Of a stretch of 64,000 bases of DNA, positions 43,952 through 54,965 are shown piece by piece. The stretch's first letter is position 1. Each line of letters starts with the position of its first letter. The stretch is from Patiria pectinifera. Its lineage: Eukaryota > Echinodermata > Asteroidea > Valvatida > Asterinidae. The stretch lies in assembly GCA_029964075.1 (NCBI GenBank), contig CM057149.1:30642197-30706196 (forward strand), read 5' to 3'. Made by a program: the position numbers and the translations under genes. A model generated the notes under the pieces. The model ran no database searches and was not told the origin of the DNA. It saw only the letters and a program-made list of their open reading frames with translations.

Positions 43952-44325
43952 CTGAAAACACACACAGACACACAAATCACCAGTGTAGTTTGTGGTTAAA
44001 AGGGGTGTTTAAGGTAAACAGGGGACGTACTTGTATGGACCTTTGTAAAATCATCCGAAAAGTCAAAAAAAAAAAAAAAATCGGAGAAAATAGCATGAAC
44101 GATTTCGGGTATGAACCTTTTTTCATATCAAAACAAACAGTTGTTTGGCAAATTGTATTACTTATAACCTCCAGAACAAAGTAAGCATGATATACGTTTG
44201 ACGCAATGTTACATTTAATAAACAAGAACAAGCATGATTTAAAATGAGGACACCAACTCAAAAGGATTCTATTATCCTTTTGAGGCAGACAGTTTGTACC
44301 GAAGTGGAAGCTAACATTTTCCTAC

Positions 44326-44400
44326 CTTGATCTCCGAGCCGCTGAATAAGCAAGCTGACTTTGAGAATGGACTCGATGTGATGCAAGAATTAGAAATGAA
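44326..44400 (-). other. Non-coding exon 1 of gene 3
   Basis: Ends with gagatcaag before donor gtagga, like genes 1 and 2. The TATA box at the equivalent position is lost (the sequence there reads ccaaattcac on the - strand), so expression may differ. The intron is only about 370 bp. Confidence 0.5.
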
Positions 44401-44869
44401 TATCACACCGTCATGTGAATTTGGATACTGTATAGCTTTTAGGACTTTGGCATGTCGTTCAAAAGCAAAAACAACACGAAGCTACAGAACACAAGATGTC
44501 AAAACAGATAACCCCGAGACCTATTCCACTTTGACCGTCAGCCACCGTAGAAAACCAAACACTACGCATGATTTAGACAATCTGATTGTACCGAAACGAT
44601 ATCTTCACTGAACGTGATAAGATAATATGACAGATGGTAGGATGACAAAGCGCAAACTAATATGCATGGAAAAACTGCTTTCACCATCACCAGCGACTGT
44701 TGCAAAATTCAATTTTTGATTTGGCATAATAGGCCCTGTACCATGTCGAGCCGTGTCTTTACAATTTGCTGACGTGTCCTAAATGACTTTTGCTGATAAA
44801 AAGCTAATAAAAAAAATGTGTGTGTTTATCAAGACTTGTGAATTGATTGCAGCACATCTGTTTAACTCC
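44401..44869. other. Upstream flank of gene 3
   Basis: Diverged copy of the flank upstream of genes 1 and 2. It ends at a MITE. No gene. Confidence 0.45.
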
Positions 44870-45239
44870 TAAGGCCAAAAAAAAATGTCTCCGGTTTCTG
44901 GTATGCGCGCGCGTCGCCGTAGCCATGCGCTTCGGCAAAATGAAAACGTTTTTTTTTTCAATGAAAGATGATGTCTCAAAACCGCCAAACTCACTGGTTT
45001 GACTGGAATCATGCTGCTGCAAAACTTTAACGTGTTTTTAGATTGGGTTATGGTCGAGAATAAGCTTTATGTGGCCTCTCTGGACTCCCATATATTTGCA
45101 CTAAGTTTAGTCGGGCACCATTTGCAGTCATCAGCCGACATTGGAAGCAAAAAAAATCAGGTAAAAAAAAAAAGCCGTGTCGCTGCACCACTTTTTGGGC
45201 AAGCTCCATACCAGAAACCGGAGACTTTTTTTGGCCTTA
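44870..45239. mobile_element. 370-bp MITE (aaggcc family), copy 1
   Basis: Terminal inverted repeats: aaggcc, an A-run, tctccggtttctggtatg, and the reverse complement at the right end. Other copies are at 52931, 55957 and 60212. The inside has no coding potential; its frames are shared because the copies are homologous. Confidence 0.8.
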
Positions 45240-45740
45240 GAAGACAAACGAAGGACGCTCACAGGGGGAACGGAATGATAGAAACGCGTTAAAGGGAATG
45301 AAACTCCAGTGATGTGCACTTAATGAGACACAATAGCATGAATCTGGCAAAGGGACAGAGACAATGAGCATACAGGATGGAAAAATACTTTATTTATTCA
45401 GATTAATTGGTAAAAACACCTGTCTCCCAAAAATACAACTATCCAATTAAAAGTAGTATACCAAATTTGATTAAAAACCGTCCAACAGAGTAAAAATACA
45501 TTAAGAACAATAATTCCCTTAATTACGATAATTCCATGAATAATATGAAAAATCTGTGCGACAATTACATGTAGTCGTGTATATTATAATTATTTTGAGT
45601 TGCATTATAACAGTGTGTTAATTATTTCAAATTTCTGAAAGATTTACGAAATACAAAGTCAATTGCAAGACTGAGCAGGAAAATATATACTAGAAAAACT
45701 GCATAGTTATATTTCTACAGAAATGGTATTGATAGTCTTA
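45240..45740. other. Interval left of the Gypsy element
   Basis: AT-rich, single-copy in the window, with no recognised feature. Confidence 0.4.
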
Positions 45741-46037
45741 TGATGCTTGTGATGTAGCGAATTAAGAATTTATAAGAACAGACATTGGACAACTCAAATC
45801 CAAACACAGGAAACTTAAACTCTGCTTCCAAATAATTTAATATGACTACAGAAAATGGTACAGAAAGTCATGATGAAGCCAACGCCCTGAAGCCAACTGC
45901 CACGAACAATGAATACGGGCGTGCTTATATAGCCACACAAGATTAGGAGGGTATTACAAGAATTTGTATTATAAGAGCGCCAAGTCTGGTATTACATAAG
46001 AGCGCCACGTCTGGTATTACATAAGAGCGCCACAACA
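45741..46037 (-). repeat. Gypsy 3' LTR
   Basis: 297 bp. It contains a repeated gagcgccac/tggtattacataa motif (two and a half copies) and gcttatatagcc, a likely TATA region of the LTR promoter on the opposite strand orientation. Confidence 0.9.
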
Positions 46038-46679
46038 TACGCCACCCCTAACTGAATTGGCTCCTGACAATTTAACTACAAAATATAAACAAAATTCGAG
46101 CTATTCAAATTACATTATTATTATTATTTGTTTTTAAGTTATAATATCAGCTAATTTATTCCATACTGGGTCGATCGTTGCGTGTCGTAAATGGTGTTCA
46201 TAGTTGTCTCCATTAACCGCGTAGGACCTCCACACGTTCTCCCATCTCGTCATTCATCACATCACACACAGTCACTCATCAGGCTGGCCAGGCCGCAGGT
46301 TCCTCACGTGGTCCGACATCCTCAACGATCCCATCCAGGGCGCCACTGGAAGCTGAATTATCACTTAAGCATCGTAAACTAAATTAAATTCATAATTTAT
46401 TTATTTCATAAAGCCGACTTTTATTTGCTACAGCTTTTACTCTTTTTAACAACTTAACACTTATTTTTTGTTTAAGAGTAAAATACAATTATAGTGACAT
46501 CAGCAGTAAGTTTCATAAATTAATTTGATTCTTCTAATAATCAAAATGGCATAAAAAATGAGAAAGTCGATCACAAAAGACAACAATATCAAGGCCACAA
46601 CATATGCAATCAAAACAATTACAATGCTGATTGATTACACAATTATTTTTATTTTTTTTTATTTTTTTTTATTTTTATT
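46038..46679 (-). other. Gypsy 3' non-coding region
   Basis: Lies between the pol stop and the 3' LTR. It is AT-rich with T-runs near 46650. No ORF is recognised. Confidence 0.6.
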
Positions 46680-49600
46680 TTACATTTTACCTGAAATCTT
46701 CACTGGATGTGTTTTAAGGAACTCTAATGCTGCAGCATTCAAATTTGTTTCGGGTTCCCAAGTATTCTTTGAATGAGGAAAACCTTTCCACTTGATCAGG
46801 TACACAAGTCGCTTATTTTTATACCTGCCTCTGATTATACGCTCAATTTCATATTCTTTGGGTTTCTCTGAAATCTGCGGTAATCCTGGAACAAAGGGAA
46901 TTCCAGAAGATTCCGACTCACTGGATTGATGTACTGCCGTGAGAGGATGGAAAATGTTTTGTGGGCAGTCATCTTCTTGCAAACCTAGTATTGATGTATT
47001 CTGCTTTGGATCAAATGGAACAGAATCATTACTTGGGCGAACATATCTGTTATATGCAAATTTCATTCGGTTCACGTGCACTGGGGAAGACAGTAATTTA
47101 TTATTTTCAAGATTTCTGACTCGAAAATTTACTGGAGATGTCTGTTCTACTAAGAGATACGGTCCAGCCCAAAACTTCATAAGTTTACGGGATAGTCCTT
47201 TTTGGAATGCAGGAATATAAATCCAAACTGTGTCTCCAACTTGATATGGTACCTTTTGTGCTTTTTCATCAAAACGCTCTTTCATTTTGGCTTGATTGAG
47301 CTCTGCATGACGCTTGGATACATCTCGAAAAACTTCAAGTTGGGAAACCAAGTGATGCATGTGCTCTCTAAGTGTTTTCTCTGGATAATTGGAATTTGTA
47401 AGGAGTGTCACATCTAAGGGTAACCTTGCTTCTCTACCATATAAAAGGAAGAAGGGGCTGAATCCCACAGAATTTTCAGCAGGTGTAGTGCGATAAGCGA
47501 ACTGTACGGAGGTTAAGTATTGATCCCAATCATTATGACATGTATTCACATAGTGAGAAATGGTATCAAGGATAACTGAGTTGAACCTTTCTTGAATAGC
47601 ATTACATTGAGGATGATAGGAACTGGTATTCAATTTGTGAGTTTGCATGATTCGACACACCTCTAATACCACCTTGCTAAGAAAGTTTGATCCTCTGTCA
47701 CTTAGTAGAGTCTCTGGACACCCATGTTCACAAATAACATTGTCGTAGAGTGCTCTAGCTACTGTGGAAGCATCTATGTTGTTCAATGGAACCAAAATAG
47801 GCCATCTCGTACAGTGATCTGTGAAACAGAGAACATAACGGTTAGCATTTGTTGTAACAGGTAATGGCCCCAGAATATCAACACTTACTCGTTCAAAAGG
47901 CCCAGGGACTTTCATTGTAATCAACGGTGCTAAAACCTTGTGTCTATGCGTTTTTCTCTGAGCACATGAAATACAACTACGCACCCAATTATCTACATCT
48001 TTGTACATTCCTTTCCAATAGTAGCGTTGACGGATTTTGCTATAAGTTCTATGAAATCCAAAATGAGCGGCAAGGACATTGTCATGACAATTATCAAGTA
48101 CTGTGCCTACAAAGAGTTGGGGTACATACAACTGATATATATTCCGTTCTGGCATGTGTCGATTTGATGGAGTATGCCAAATATGATATAGTAAACCATC
48201 CTTGGCAAAATATTGATCGGCTTGTAGTATCAGATTTCTGGCCTTTTTGTCATCATCTGGTAATTCGTTTCTTTCTAAAAACTTTAGCATCGTACCAGAA
48301 AAGTCATCTACTGCTAATGCTTGTTTGAAATTTTCAAGATTAATTCCAGTTGGAATTTGAGGAGCCTCTTTTTCAACACAGTCGTTACTCGGTATCCTCT
48401 TTCCATGTTGATATCTTAAATTCTTTACAACATTAACATTCGGACTGGATGACTTAACTTCATCAGCTGAACACAAAACATCATCATCAATATCATCAAA
48501 ATCTGTTTCTACCCAACTGGTATCCATTGGTGTCGGAACAGTATTGTCAGATACATGACACCGACTACATTCAGTACAGGATCTATCATAGTCAATTCTA
48601 CTTAGTGTATCTACATGACAATTTCGGCCTTTGACGTGTACAACTTGAAAGTTATATGACTGTAATTTAAGTGCCCAACGTGCTAATCTACCAGTAGCAT
48701 GTTTACTGTCAAATAACCACTTTAATGCGCAATGGTCAGTAACAACAGTAAATTTTACTCCCTGGAGATACTGTGCATATTTCTTTACACCTTCGACAAC
48801 TGCAAGAGCCTCTAATTCAGTCGTAGTGTAGTTGCGTTCTGCATTATGTAATGCTCTACCACCATAGGCAATGACCCTTTCTTTATCGTCTTGGACTTGG
48901 GCTAGAATAAAGCCGAGTCCTTTTCCAGACGCATCTGTTTGAAGGTAAAATTCTGTACCGTCAAATCTGGGAAACGCTAAAATAGGTGGTTCAACCAGGT
49001 GTTGTTTAAGAGTCTCAAATGCAGTTTGGCAACTTTCACTCCAAATAAATGGCACATCTTTTCTAGTCAAGTTAGTGAGAGGTTCTGCAATCCTACAGTA
49101 GTCTTTGATAAATTTACGGTAATACCCTACAAATCCAAGGTATGATCTGACTTCTGACACTTTCTTTGGTGTAGGATAATTTTTGACAACTTCTACCTTG
49201 TCAGGATCGGTTTCAATCCCTTCACTGCTCAGAACCATGCCCAAATATTTGATCTTTGTTGGGCAAAAACACATTTTTGGCTGTAATTTAAGACCAGAGT
49301 TACGAAAACGATCAAACACCTGCTTCAAATGATGTAAATGTTCTGCAAATGTATTTGAGAAGATTATTACATCATCTAGATAACACAGCACAAATTTCCA
49401 ATTTAGACCTCTCAACACTTCTTGCATAGCTCTTTGGAATGTGGCAGGGGCAGAGTGCAAACCAAATGGAAGTACCTGGAATTCATACAGAGAATCTTGT
49501 GTAATGAAGCAAGCCTTGGATTTGGATGATTCTTCAAGTTCTATTTGCCAATATCCAGCTGCTAGGTCTAGAGTTGAAAAATACTGTGGTTTCATGATGC

Positions 49601-50918
49601 CTAGGCTATCAAGTGCATCAGATATGTTCGGTAATGGAAAATTATCCATAATACTGATCTTATTTAGCTTACGAAAATCTACACAAAAACGATATGAACC
49701 CTGCTCTTTCTTTGGTACCATACATACTGGGAAACTCCATGGGCTAGTGGATTCTCTAATAATGCCTTCGTTCAACATACTCTTGACATGTTTTTGTATT
49801 TCCTGTTGGATGTGAGGTGGTTGTCTATAGGGCCGAGACTTAATCGAGGGGTGATCTCCTGTGTTAATAGTATGTTTAACTCCTGAATATCGGCCTCTAG
49901 GTCCTCCATCAACTTGGAAAATGTCAGAATAATCTGATATTAGCTGAGTTATCGCAGCTGTTTCTGAATTAGACATGTGATCTGTATTCAACATGACTTT
50001 GGAGAGAATTTCTTCTGTCTGTTTTCCAGAAATCACTGTTTTCTCACAACAAGCTTCACTCAAACTTGGGTTGTTACTGTCAGAAGAAGTTTTAACTTCT
50101 GCAACGTATGCCTCATGTTCCTTAAGATCTATCGTTGTCATTGGTACTAATTCACAGGGATCGATTAAATTGAACGTTCCCAGTTTGGTACGTGGATACA
50201 AAGTAATTGGATCTTCAGAAATATTCATGACTAATACATTTGCTTGACCCTTGACATTTGTAACATGACTTGCGGTGCGTGCCACCATTACACCTAGTGA
50301 CGTAATATGTCTACCTCCAAGGCATAAACCAACAGTGTTTACAGGAAGTTGATTTGAAACTTTTGCACAAACTACGGTTTGAGAGCGTGGTGGGATTGTT
50401 TGCTTCTTAAGAACACGCAACTGGTTTTTCTTAGTAAGTCGTAGTTTACGTGACCTATAATCTATGTTAGCACACTGTTCGCTTAGAAAATGTGAACCAA
50501 GAATCATATGTGAGGTAAGACTACACACAACATGGAATTCTATTTGAAAACAGGTGTCACACATAGCCACTGGTAAGGTAATAAACCCTGTAATGTCCAA
50601 GTCAGAATTATTAGCCGTTTTAGCACTCATCAAACGAGGTTTTTCGATTAAATGGTGCATGGCAGGCAGATGTTTTAAAAGCCAGTCATTATCGATAAGA
50701 TTAATGGAAGCACCAGTATCAATAAGGGCTTCAACTTGTACATGATAAATCTTTACATCAATTGTACTTGAAGAACTCAAATTCATTTCAACACACTCAG
50801 AATTACTCTTTACTTGTGAATTCACATGGCCTTCTTTTTGTTTGTCTGATGCTTCCCCACCTGTCGGTGTTTGAACTTTTGAAGTTTTGACATTAACAGG
50901 TGGGCTCCTTAGTTTAAA
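46680..50918 (-). CDS. Gypsy pol (protease, RT, RNase H, integrase, chromodomain)
   Basis: The uninterrupted frame from the GTG at 50825 is 1,381 codons. It is open upstream to the frameshift site at 50912-50918 and has no ATG of its own there. In order, counting from 50825: aspartic protease (DTGAS at about 36-40), reverse transcriptase (YLDD at about 482-485), RNase H (TDASG at about 625), integrase zinc finger (H-H-C-C, about 915-950), integrase catalytic D, D and E (about 977, 1041 and 1078) and a C-terminal chromodomain (about 1325-1375, with YLIKWKGF). All catalytic residues that I can check are present. The chromodomain suggests targeting to marked chromatin. Expression as a fusion with gag by a -1 shift is inferred. 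Confidence 0.93.
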   Translation of the reverse strand, partial: FKLRSPPVNVKTSKVQTPTGGEASDKQKEGHVNSQVKSNSECVEMNLSSSSTIDVKIYHVQVEALIDTGASINLIDNDWLLKHLPAMHHLIEKPRLMSAKTANNSDLDITGFITLPVAMCDTCFQIEFHVVCSLTSHMILGSHFLSEQCANIDYRSRKLRLTKKNQLRVLKKQTIPPRSQTVVCAKVSNQLPVNTVGLCLGGRHITSLGVMVARTASHVTNVKGQANVLVMNISEDPITLYPRTKLGTFNLIDPCELVPMTTIDLKEHEAYVAEVKTSSDSNNPSLSEACCEKTVISGKQTEEILSKVMLNTDHMSNSETAAITQLISDYSDIFQVDGGPRGRYSGVKHTINTGDHPSIKSRPYRQPPHIQQEIQKHVKSMLNEGIIRESTSPWSFPVCMVPKKEQGSYRFCVDFRKLNKISIMDNFPLPNISDALDSLGIMKPQYFSTLDLAAGYWQIELEESSKSKACFITQDSLYEFQVLPFGLHSAPATFQRAMQEVLRGLNWKFVLCYLDDVIIFSNTFAEHLHHLKQVFDRFRNSGLKLQPKMCFCPTKIKYLGMVLSSEGIETDPDKVEVVKNYPTPKKVSEVRSYLGFVGYYRKFIKDYCRIAEPLTNLTRKDVPFIWSESCQTAFETLKQHLVEPPILAFPRFDGTEFYLQTDASGKGLGFILAQVQDDKERVIAYGGRALHNAERNYTTTELEALAVVEGVKKYAQYLQGVKFTVVTDHCALKWLFDSKHATGRLARWALKLQSYNFQVVHVKGRNCHVDTLSRIDYDRSCTECSRCHVSDNTVPTPMDTSWVETDFDDIDDDVLCSADEVKSSSPNVNVVKNLRYQHGKRIPSNDCVEKEAPQIPTGINLENFKQALAVDDFSGTMLKFLERNELPDDDKKARNLILQADQYFAKDGLLYHIWHTPSNRHMPERNIYQLYVPQLFVGTVLDNCHDNVLAAHFGFHRTYSKIRQRYYWKGMYKDVDNWVRSCISCAQRKTHRHKVLAPLITMKVPGPFERVSVDILGPLPVTTNANRYVLCFTDHCTRWPILVPLNNIDASTVARALYDNVICEHGCPETLLSDRGSNFLSKVVLEVCRIMQTHKLNTSSYHPQCNAIQERFNSVILDTISHYVNTCHNDWDQYLTSVQFAYRTTPAENSVGFSPFFLLYGREARLPLDVTLLTNSNYPEKTLREHMHHLVSQLEVFRDVSKRHAELNQAKMKERFDEKAQKVPYQVGDTVWIYIPAFQKGLSRKLMKFWAGPYLLVEQTSPVNFRVRNLENNKLLSSPVHVNRMKFAYNRYVRPSNDSVPFDPKQNTSILGLQEDDCPQNIFHPLTAVHQSSESESSGIPFVPGLPQISEKPKEYEIERIIRGRYKNKRLVYLIKWKGFPHSKNTWEPETNLNAAALEFLKTHPVKISGKM
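50856..50918 (-). promoter_or_regulatory. -1 ribosomal frameshift signal between gag and pol
   Basis: On the - strand the heptamer TTTAAAC (50912-50918) sits in the gag frame as T TTA AAC and is followed at once by the gag stop TAA (50909-50911). Four bases after the stop, a 9-bp stem starts: CCCACCTGT (50896-50904) pairs with ACAGGTGGG (50856-50864). The 31-nt loop holds a further AACTT/AAGTT hairpin. A -1 shift enters the pol frame, which has no stop between here and the protease. This is a canonical slippery site with stem and spacer. Confidence 0.85.
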
Positions 50919-51736
50919 GGATTACCTAAGACATCGAAAGTAGCTCGGCAATACCGCCATTTGTGACCTGTGCGACCACATCTGTGACAAGTAAATGGAT
51001 AACGATTGGATTGCTGAGGATTAGCTCTACCAGGTGAAATTGGTTTCTTTGGATTTTGTTCCTTCTGTTGTTCCAACCTATCCAACCTATTCGCAATTGA
51101 ATTCATGGTTACTGTAAGTGATTGCAGAGTGGAATGGATGGCATTTACAGAAACACTAGGATCAGTATCATTTGCTTTCAATCTATCCGGCTCATGAGCT
51201 GTTTGTTGCACAGAGATAGCCAGTCTAGCATAATCCAGAGCATCATGGAATGATTTCGGTTGTTTAGAAAATACAAATGCTCGAATGGATGGTAATAATC
51301 CACGTACAAATATGGAAAGACACTCTGCACTTGATTTCTTAACTTGTTGACACATGTGCATAATATCTGAAGCATAATCATCCAATGTTTCGGAAGGTAG
51401 TTGTTTTCGTTCAAGCAATTTTGTTTCAACTTGCCACACCCAAGAGTCACCTTGAAAATGTTTCTTCAAAATCTTTTGGATACTCTCTACTGAATTTTTG
51501 TCTTCATTCGGCACACTTTCTAGAAAAATTCGGGCGTGGCCAAATATTCGAGACTGTAAAGCCAAGACTTTTTTGGCATCTGCAAAATCTCTTAATGAGG
51601 CCAAAGTCCTAAATCTAGAAATAAATTCGTCTACGTCCTCTTCGGGAAGACCTGAATATTTTAGTCCACTAGAGGCTAAATCATATTTGGTGCCCGACAT
51701 TGTTGGTTTTTCTTCTAGATCGACTTCCATAAACAT
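50909..51736 (-). CDS. Gypsy gag
   Basis: 275 residues. The middle part (about 25-170) fits the retrotransposon gag (capsid) domain, with DEFISRFRTLA and the segment around LLERKQLPSETLDDYA. One CCHC zinc knuckle is present near the C-terminus (CHRCGRTGHKWRYC), the usual nucleocapsid motif that binds RNA. A coiled region with LDRLEQQKE precedes it. The frame ends at TAA directly behind the slippery heptamer. It forms the particle shell in the cytoplasm. Confidence 0.9.
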   Translation of the reverse strand: MFMEVDLEEKPTMSGTKYDLASSGLKYSGLPEEDVDEFISRFRTLASLRDFADAKKVLALQSRIFGHARIFLESVPNEDKNSVESIQKILKKHFQGDSWVWQVETKLLERKQLPSETLDDYASDIMHMCQQVKKSSAECLSIFVRGLLPSIRAFVFSKQPKSFHDALDYARLAISVQQTAHEPDRLKANDTDPSVSVNAIHSTLQSLTVTMNSIANRLDRLEQQKEQNPKKPISPGRANPQQSNRYPFTCHRCGRTGHKWRYCRATFDVLGNPLN

Positions 51737-52026
51737 TGAAGGATTGATACTTGAACACAGAAATCAAATGAAACTAATTTGGACAATCCGCCACTTTATA
51801 TCATTTACTGTATAATTCTACAACTGTGTCCAGTATAACCTTTAATACTTTATTTACAAAAGAAAATGAAACCTACGAAACTGATGCCACTTTGAAAAAT
51901 AAAAATAACTTACCGTGCCCGGCAAGGGCAGCTGACCGGGGCGTTGGCCGTCAGAGCCCGGAATGAAGGACCGGGAAAGCTCGGTGTAAGAACACAGAGT
52001 TGGTGCGGATCTTCCACCATTTCTTA
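51737..52026 (-). other. Gypsy leader between 5' LTR and gag
   Basis: Contains the putative primer-binding site and a GC-rich hairpin-prone stretch (51915-51990). No ORF. Confidence 0.6.
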
Positions 52027-52323
52027 TGATGCTTGTGATGTAGCGAATTAAGAATTTATAAGAACAGACATTGGACAACTCAAATCCAAACACAGGAAAC
52101 TTAAACTCTGCTTCCAAATAATTTAATATGACTACAGAAAATGGTACAGAAAGTCATGATGAAGCCAACGCCCTGAAGCCAACTGCCACGAACAATGAAT
52201 ACGGGCGTGCTTATATAGCCACACAAGATTAGGAGGGTATTACAAGAATTTGTATTATAAGAGCGCCAAGTCTGGTATTACATAAGAGCGCCACGTCTGG
52301 TATTACATAAGAGCGCCACAACA
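52027..52323 (-). repeat. Gypsy 5' LTR
   Basis: 297 bp. Identical by eye to the 3' LTR at 45741-46037. Confidence 0.9.
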
Positions 52324-52930
52324 ATAGAGGATAGTCGTTGTGTTTTCCAAGCTTTTGATAGCATTTTTGAATACAACCGTTGAATGTTAATGAATCGAAA
52401 AATAAAAGTTTTGAATTTATGGGACGGAGCAGCGTTTTGTGCATTTTCACTTTGACGTAGGCCATGATAACATTTCATGCCAGATTGACTTATTCCTTAA
52501 ACTTGAGCAGCCTTCGTATTTCTTAGACCTCATGGGTAGACTTTATAGCGGCCATCTTATAGGGCATCCTTCGTTATTTTAATTCAGTAACAATGAGTGC
52601 TTAAAAGGTTTATTTCTGGTATGTCACAGCAAGACAAATGTATTGCCTTGATGACTGCTACCTATAAGGTCCATATACGCCTTTTTTGAAATATTGTGGG
52701 CAAGAGAGAGCGCCTTTTTTTCAGTGGGTGACCTCTCTTGTATATTCACCCCGCAAATGTATTATATTATGTTATTCCTTTTAAAAAAATTATTTCATTG
52801 AAAATAAAACATGACAAAATATAAAAAGCCCCGCTTCCTCCTTTTTTTTCAAACACCCGGACGAGAAACATTTTTTTTTAATTCGGCCTAAGGAGCCAGC
52901 CGACAGGTTGTTTGTATGAGGCTGCATCCT
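52324..52930. other. Interval right of the Gypsy element
   Basis: No gene or known repeat recognised. Confidence 0.4.
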
Positions 52931-53294
52931 AAGGCCAAAAAAAAAAAGTCTCCGTTTTCTGGTATGCGCGCGCGACGCCGTTGCCATTCGCGTCGGCAAA
53001 CTGAAAACTTTTTTGTTCAATGAAAGATGATGTCTCAAAACCGCCAAACTCACTGGTTTGACTGAAATCATGCTGCTGCACAATTTTAACGTGTTTTTAG
53101 ATTGGGTTATGGTCGAGAATAAGCTTTATGTGGCCTCTCTGGACTCCCATATATTTGCACTAAGTTTAGTCGGGCACCATTTGCAGTCATCAGCCGACAT
53201 TGGAAGCAAAATAAAGGAGAAAAAAAAAGCCGCGTCGCCGCACCACTTTTTGGGCAAGCTCCATACCAGAAATCGGAGACTTTTTGGGGGGCCT
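52931..53294. mobile_element. MITE (aaggcc family), copy 2
   Basis: Same orientation and very high similarity to copy 1 (44870-45239). The right end is slightly altered (ggggggcct). Confidence 0.8.
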
Positions 53295-54469
53295 AAAGTG
53301 GAAGTGTATAATTTCTGACATCTTTGGCACTATCATTCATGTAAGGTCACATCTCATGCACTGGTGGGGATTTAAGTGTACAAATGGATTAGTGGGTTAC
53401 TTTTTCTCACAACATCTAACTTGATATTATACGTATAATAGTGCAGCAAGATTAAATGTAATACAATAATGTCCATACCTCGGGGTTTTATACGCTTGTT
53501 TTCAGGTTAGCTTAGCTTCTTCAAAGCTACGGTTTTAATAAAGTTGGAATAAATGCGCACAATTAATGATTAATAACAGCGAAATCCAAGTTTTTAAAAA
53601 CATAAGATGGATCAAAATCCAGATTTGGAAGTTTGCAATTTGCGAATCTCTTCTTTGCAGTGATACTTTTCCATTGCATTTCTTTTTGACACAAATATCG
53701 AAATTACAAGGGTGCACGCCTGTAAATAGGCCAAACATCCGTCCGCCGAACTCATGAATAAAAGTTATACCCTCAAAATATTCTATATTAGAGAGTTTTG
53801 AGAGCCATTAAAATTGGGGAATTGAAGAGATATGGTAATGAACCTCTGGCCCGGACTTGGGGCTTCCAATTTTGAGCATTTTGGATGCTATTGGGCTCGA
53901 AAATGGCGCTATTTTGCCATGTTGTGAAGGGATCGTTTTTCAAGGTGGCTACTTTTCCGCTTTGGGGAAACTAGGGGTCGTCTTCTTTTCGGGTGAGATA
54001 TCTCAAAAACTCAATGGTCAACCCGCCAAAAATGAAAAGAAAATGAAAGATGACACATTGATCATCATTTTTCTGTGCAGCTTGAATACCTGTGAGAGTT
54101 TTGAGTATTTGTAAGAATTTTGAAGTATGCGCATTTAGCACTAGTGTCTATGGGATTTTTTTGCAGGTTTGCACCCACAAGACACACGGGCAGACAAACG
54201 TGTCTGCTGCCACCAATAGTTTAAAACTGTAAATTCATGGTCTAATAATTGAACACAATAAAATGCGCGGAGCAAACGCCTAAAATACTACGGTCACACT
54301 GATTGGACGTCTGTATCCTTGCAGCGGTAATAGTTCTCGCTAACACAATTGCAATACTCAAACGTGTGTACTGTATAGTAGGGTGCGCCAGATTATTTGC
54401 TTGAATTGCCTACCTAGGTTGCTAAAAAAAGAGAGAATATTCACGCCTGAGTGGGTTTGCGACTTAGGC
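53295..54469. other. Interval with dispersed repeats
   Basis: 53711-53790 is an inverted relative of 26440-26510, and 54065-54180 resembles 31855-31970. No gene is seen. Confidence 0.5.
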
Positions 54470-54703
54470 CATGTCGTGAATATTGGCGTCAATATTGGCG
54501 TCAATATTTGCGACATGGAGGCTATGTCGTGAATATTGGCGTCAATATTGGCGTCAATATTTGCGACTTGGAGACCATGTCGTGAATATTGGCGTCAATA
54601 TTGGCGTCAATATTTGCGACTTGGGTCCATGTCGTGAATATTGGCGTCAATATTTGCGACATGGAGGACATGTCGTGAATATTGGCGTCAATATATATGT
54701 GCG
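54470..54703. repeat. 52-bp minisatellite, about five units
   Basis: Units start atgtcgtgaatattggcgtc, contain one or two inner gtcaatattggc repeats and end gcgacatggag or gcgacttggag. Unit length varies through the inner repeat number. Each unit contains partly palindromic aatattggcgtcaatatt. Confidence 0.9.
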
Positions 54704-54965
54704 ATGTCCCTTTAAAGCCATACAAAGGTCACTCAGTCCTGGGATTACTTCTTTGGGTTTTATGTTGACGCACTTGAAGTTGAAATGCCCTGTTGACCAA
54801 AACAAAACACCTTTAATTTTGGGCAGAATTCAGCTAAGTTTGACCATGTCTGTCACTGGATTTCCGTCAGTATAAAATGCAAAGTTTATGAGTTTGAACA
54901 AGAGTGATATATAGCCTCTGTCATCACAAACCCATAGACCGATCTCTCAACACAGTGGAAAGGTC

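Larger units (their letters stand above)
45741..52323 (-). mobile_element. Chromodomain Gypsy (Metaviridae-type) LTR retrotransposon, intact and young
   Basis: 6,583 bp on the - strand: 5' LTR (52027-52323), leader of about 290 bp, gag (50909-51736), pol (46680 to about 50918), 3' non-coding region of about 640 bp and 3' LTR (45741-46037). Both LTRs are 297 bp, start TGTTG and end CATCA on the - strand; I find no difference between them by eye. Both ORFs are uninterrupted. A putative primer-binding site starts TGGTGG just inside the 5' LTR (about 52002-52019), but I cannot name the tRNA. A G-rich tract precedes the 3' LTR. No clean target duplication was found. Confidence 0.93.

Noticed and set aside
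44870..45239. Short shared ORF in the aaggcc MITE copies
   Set aside because: The similarity is at DNA level across the whole element, and the frame is not kept equally in all copies.
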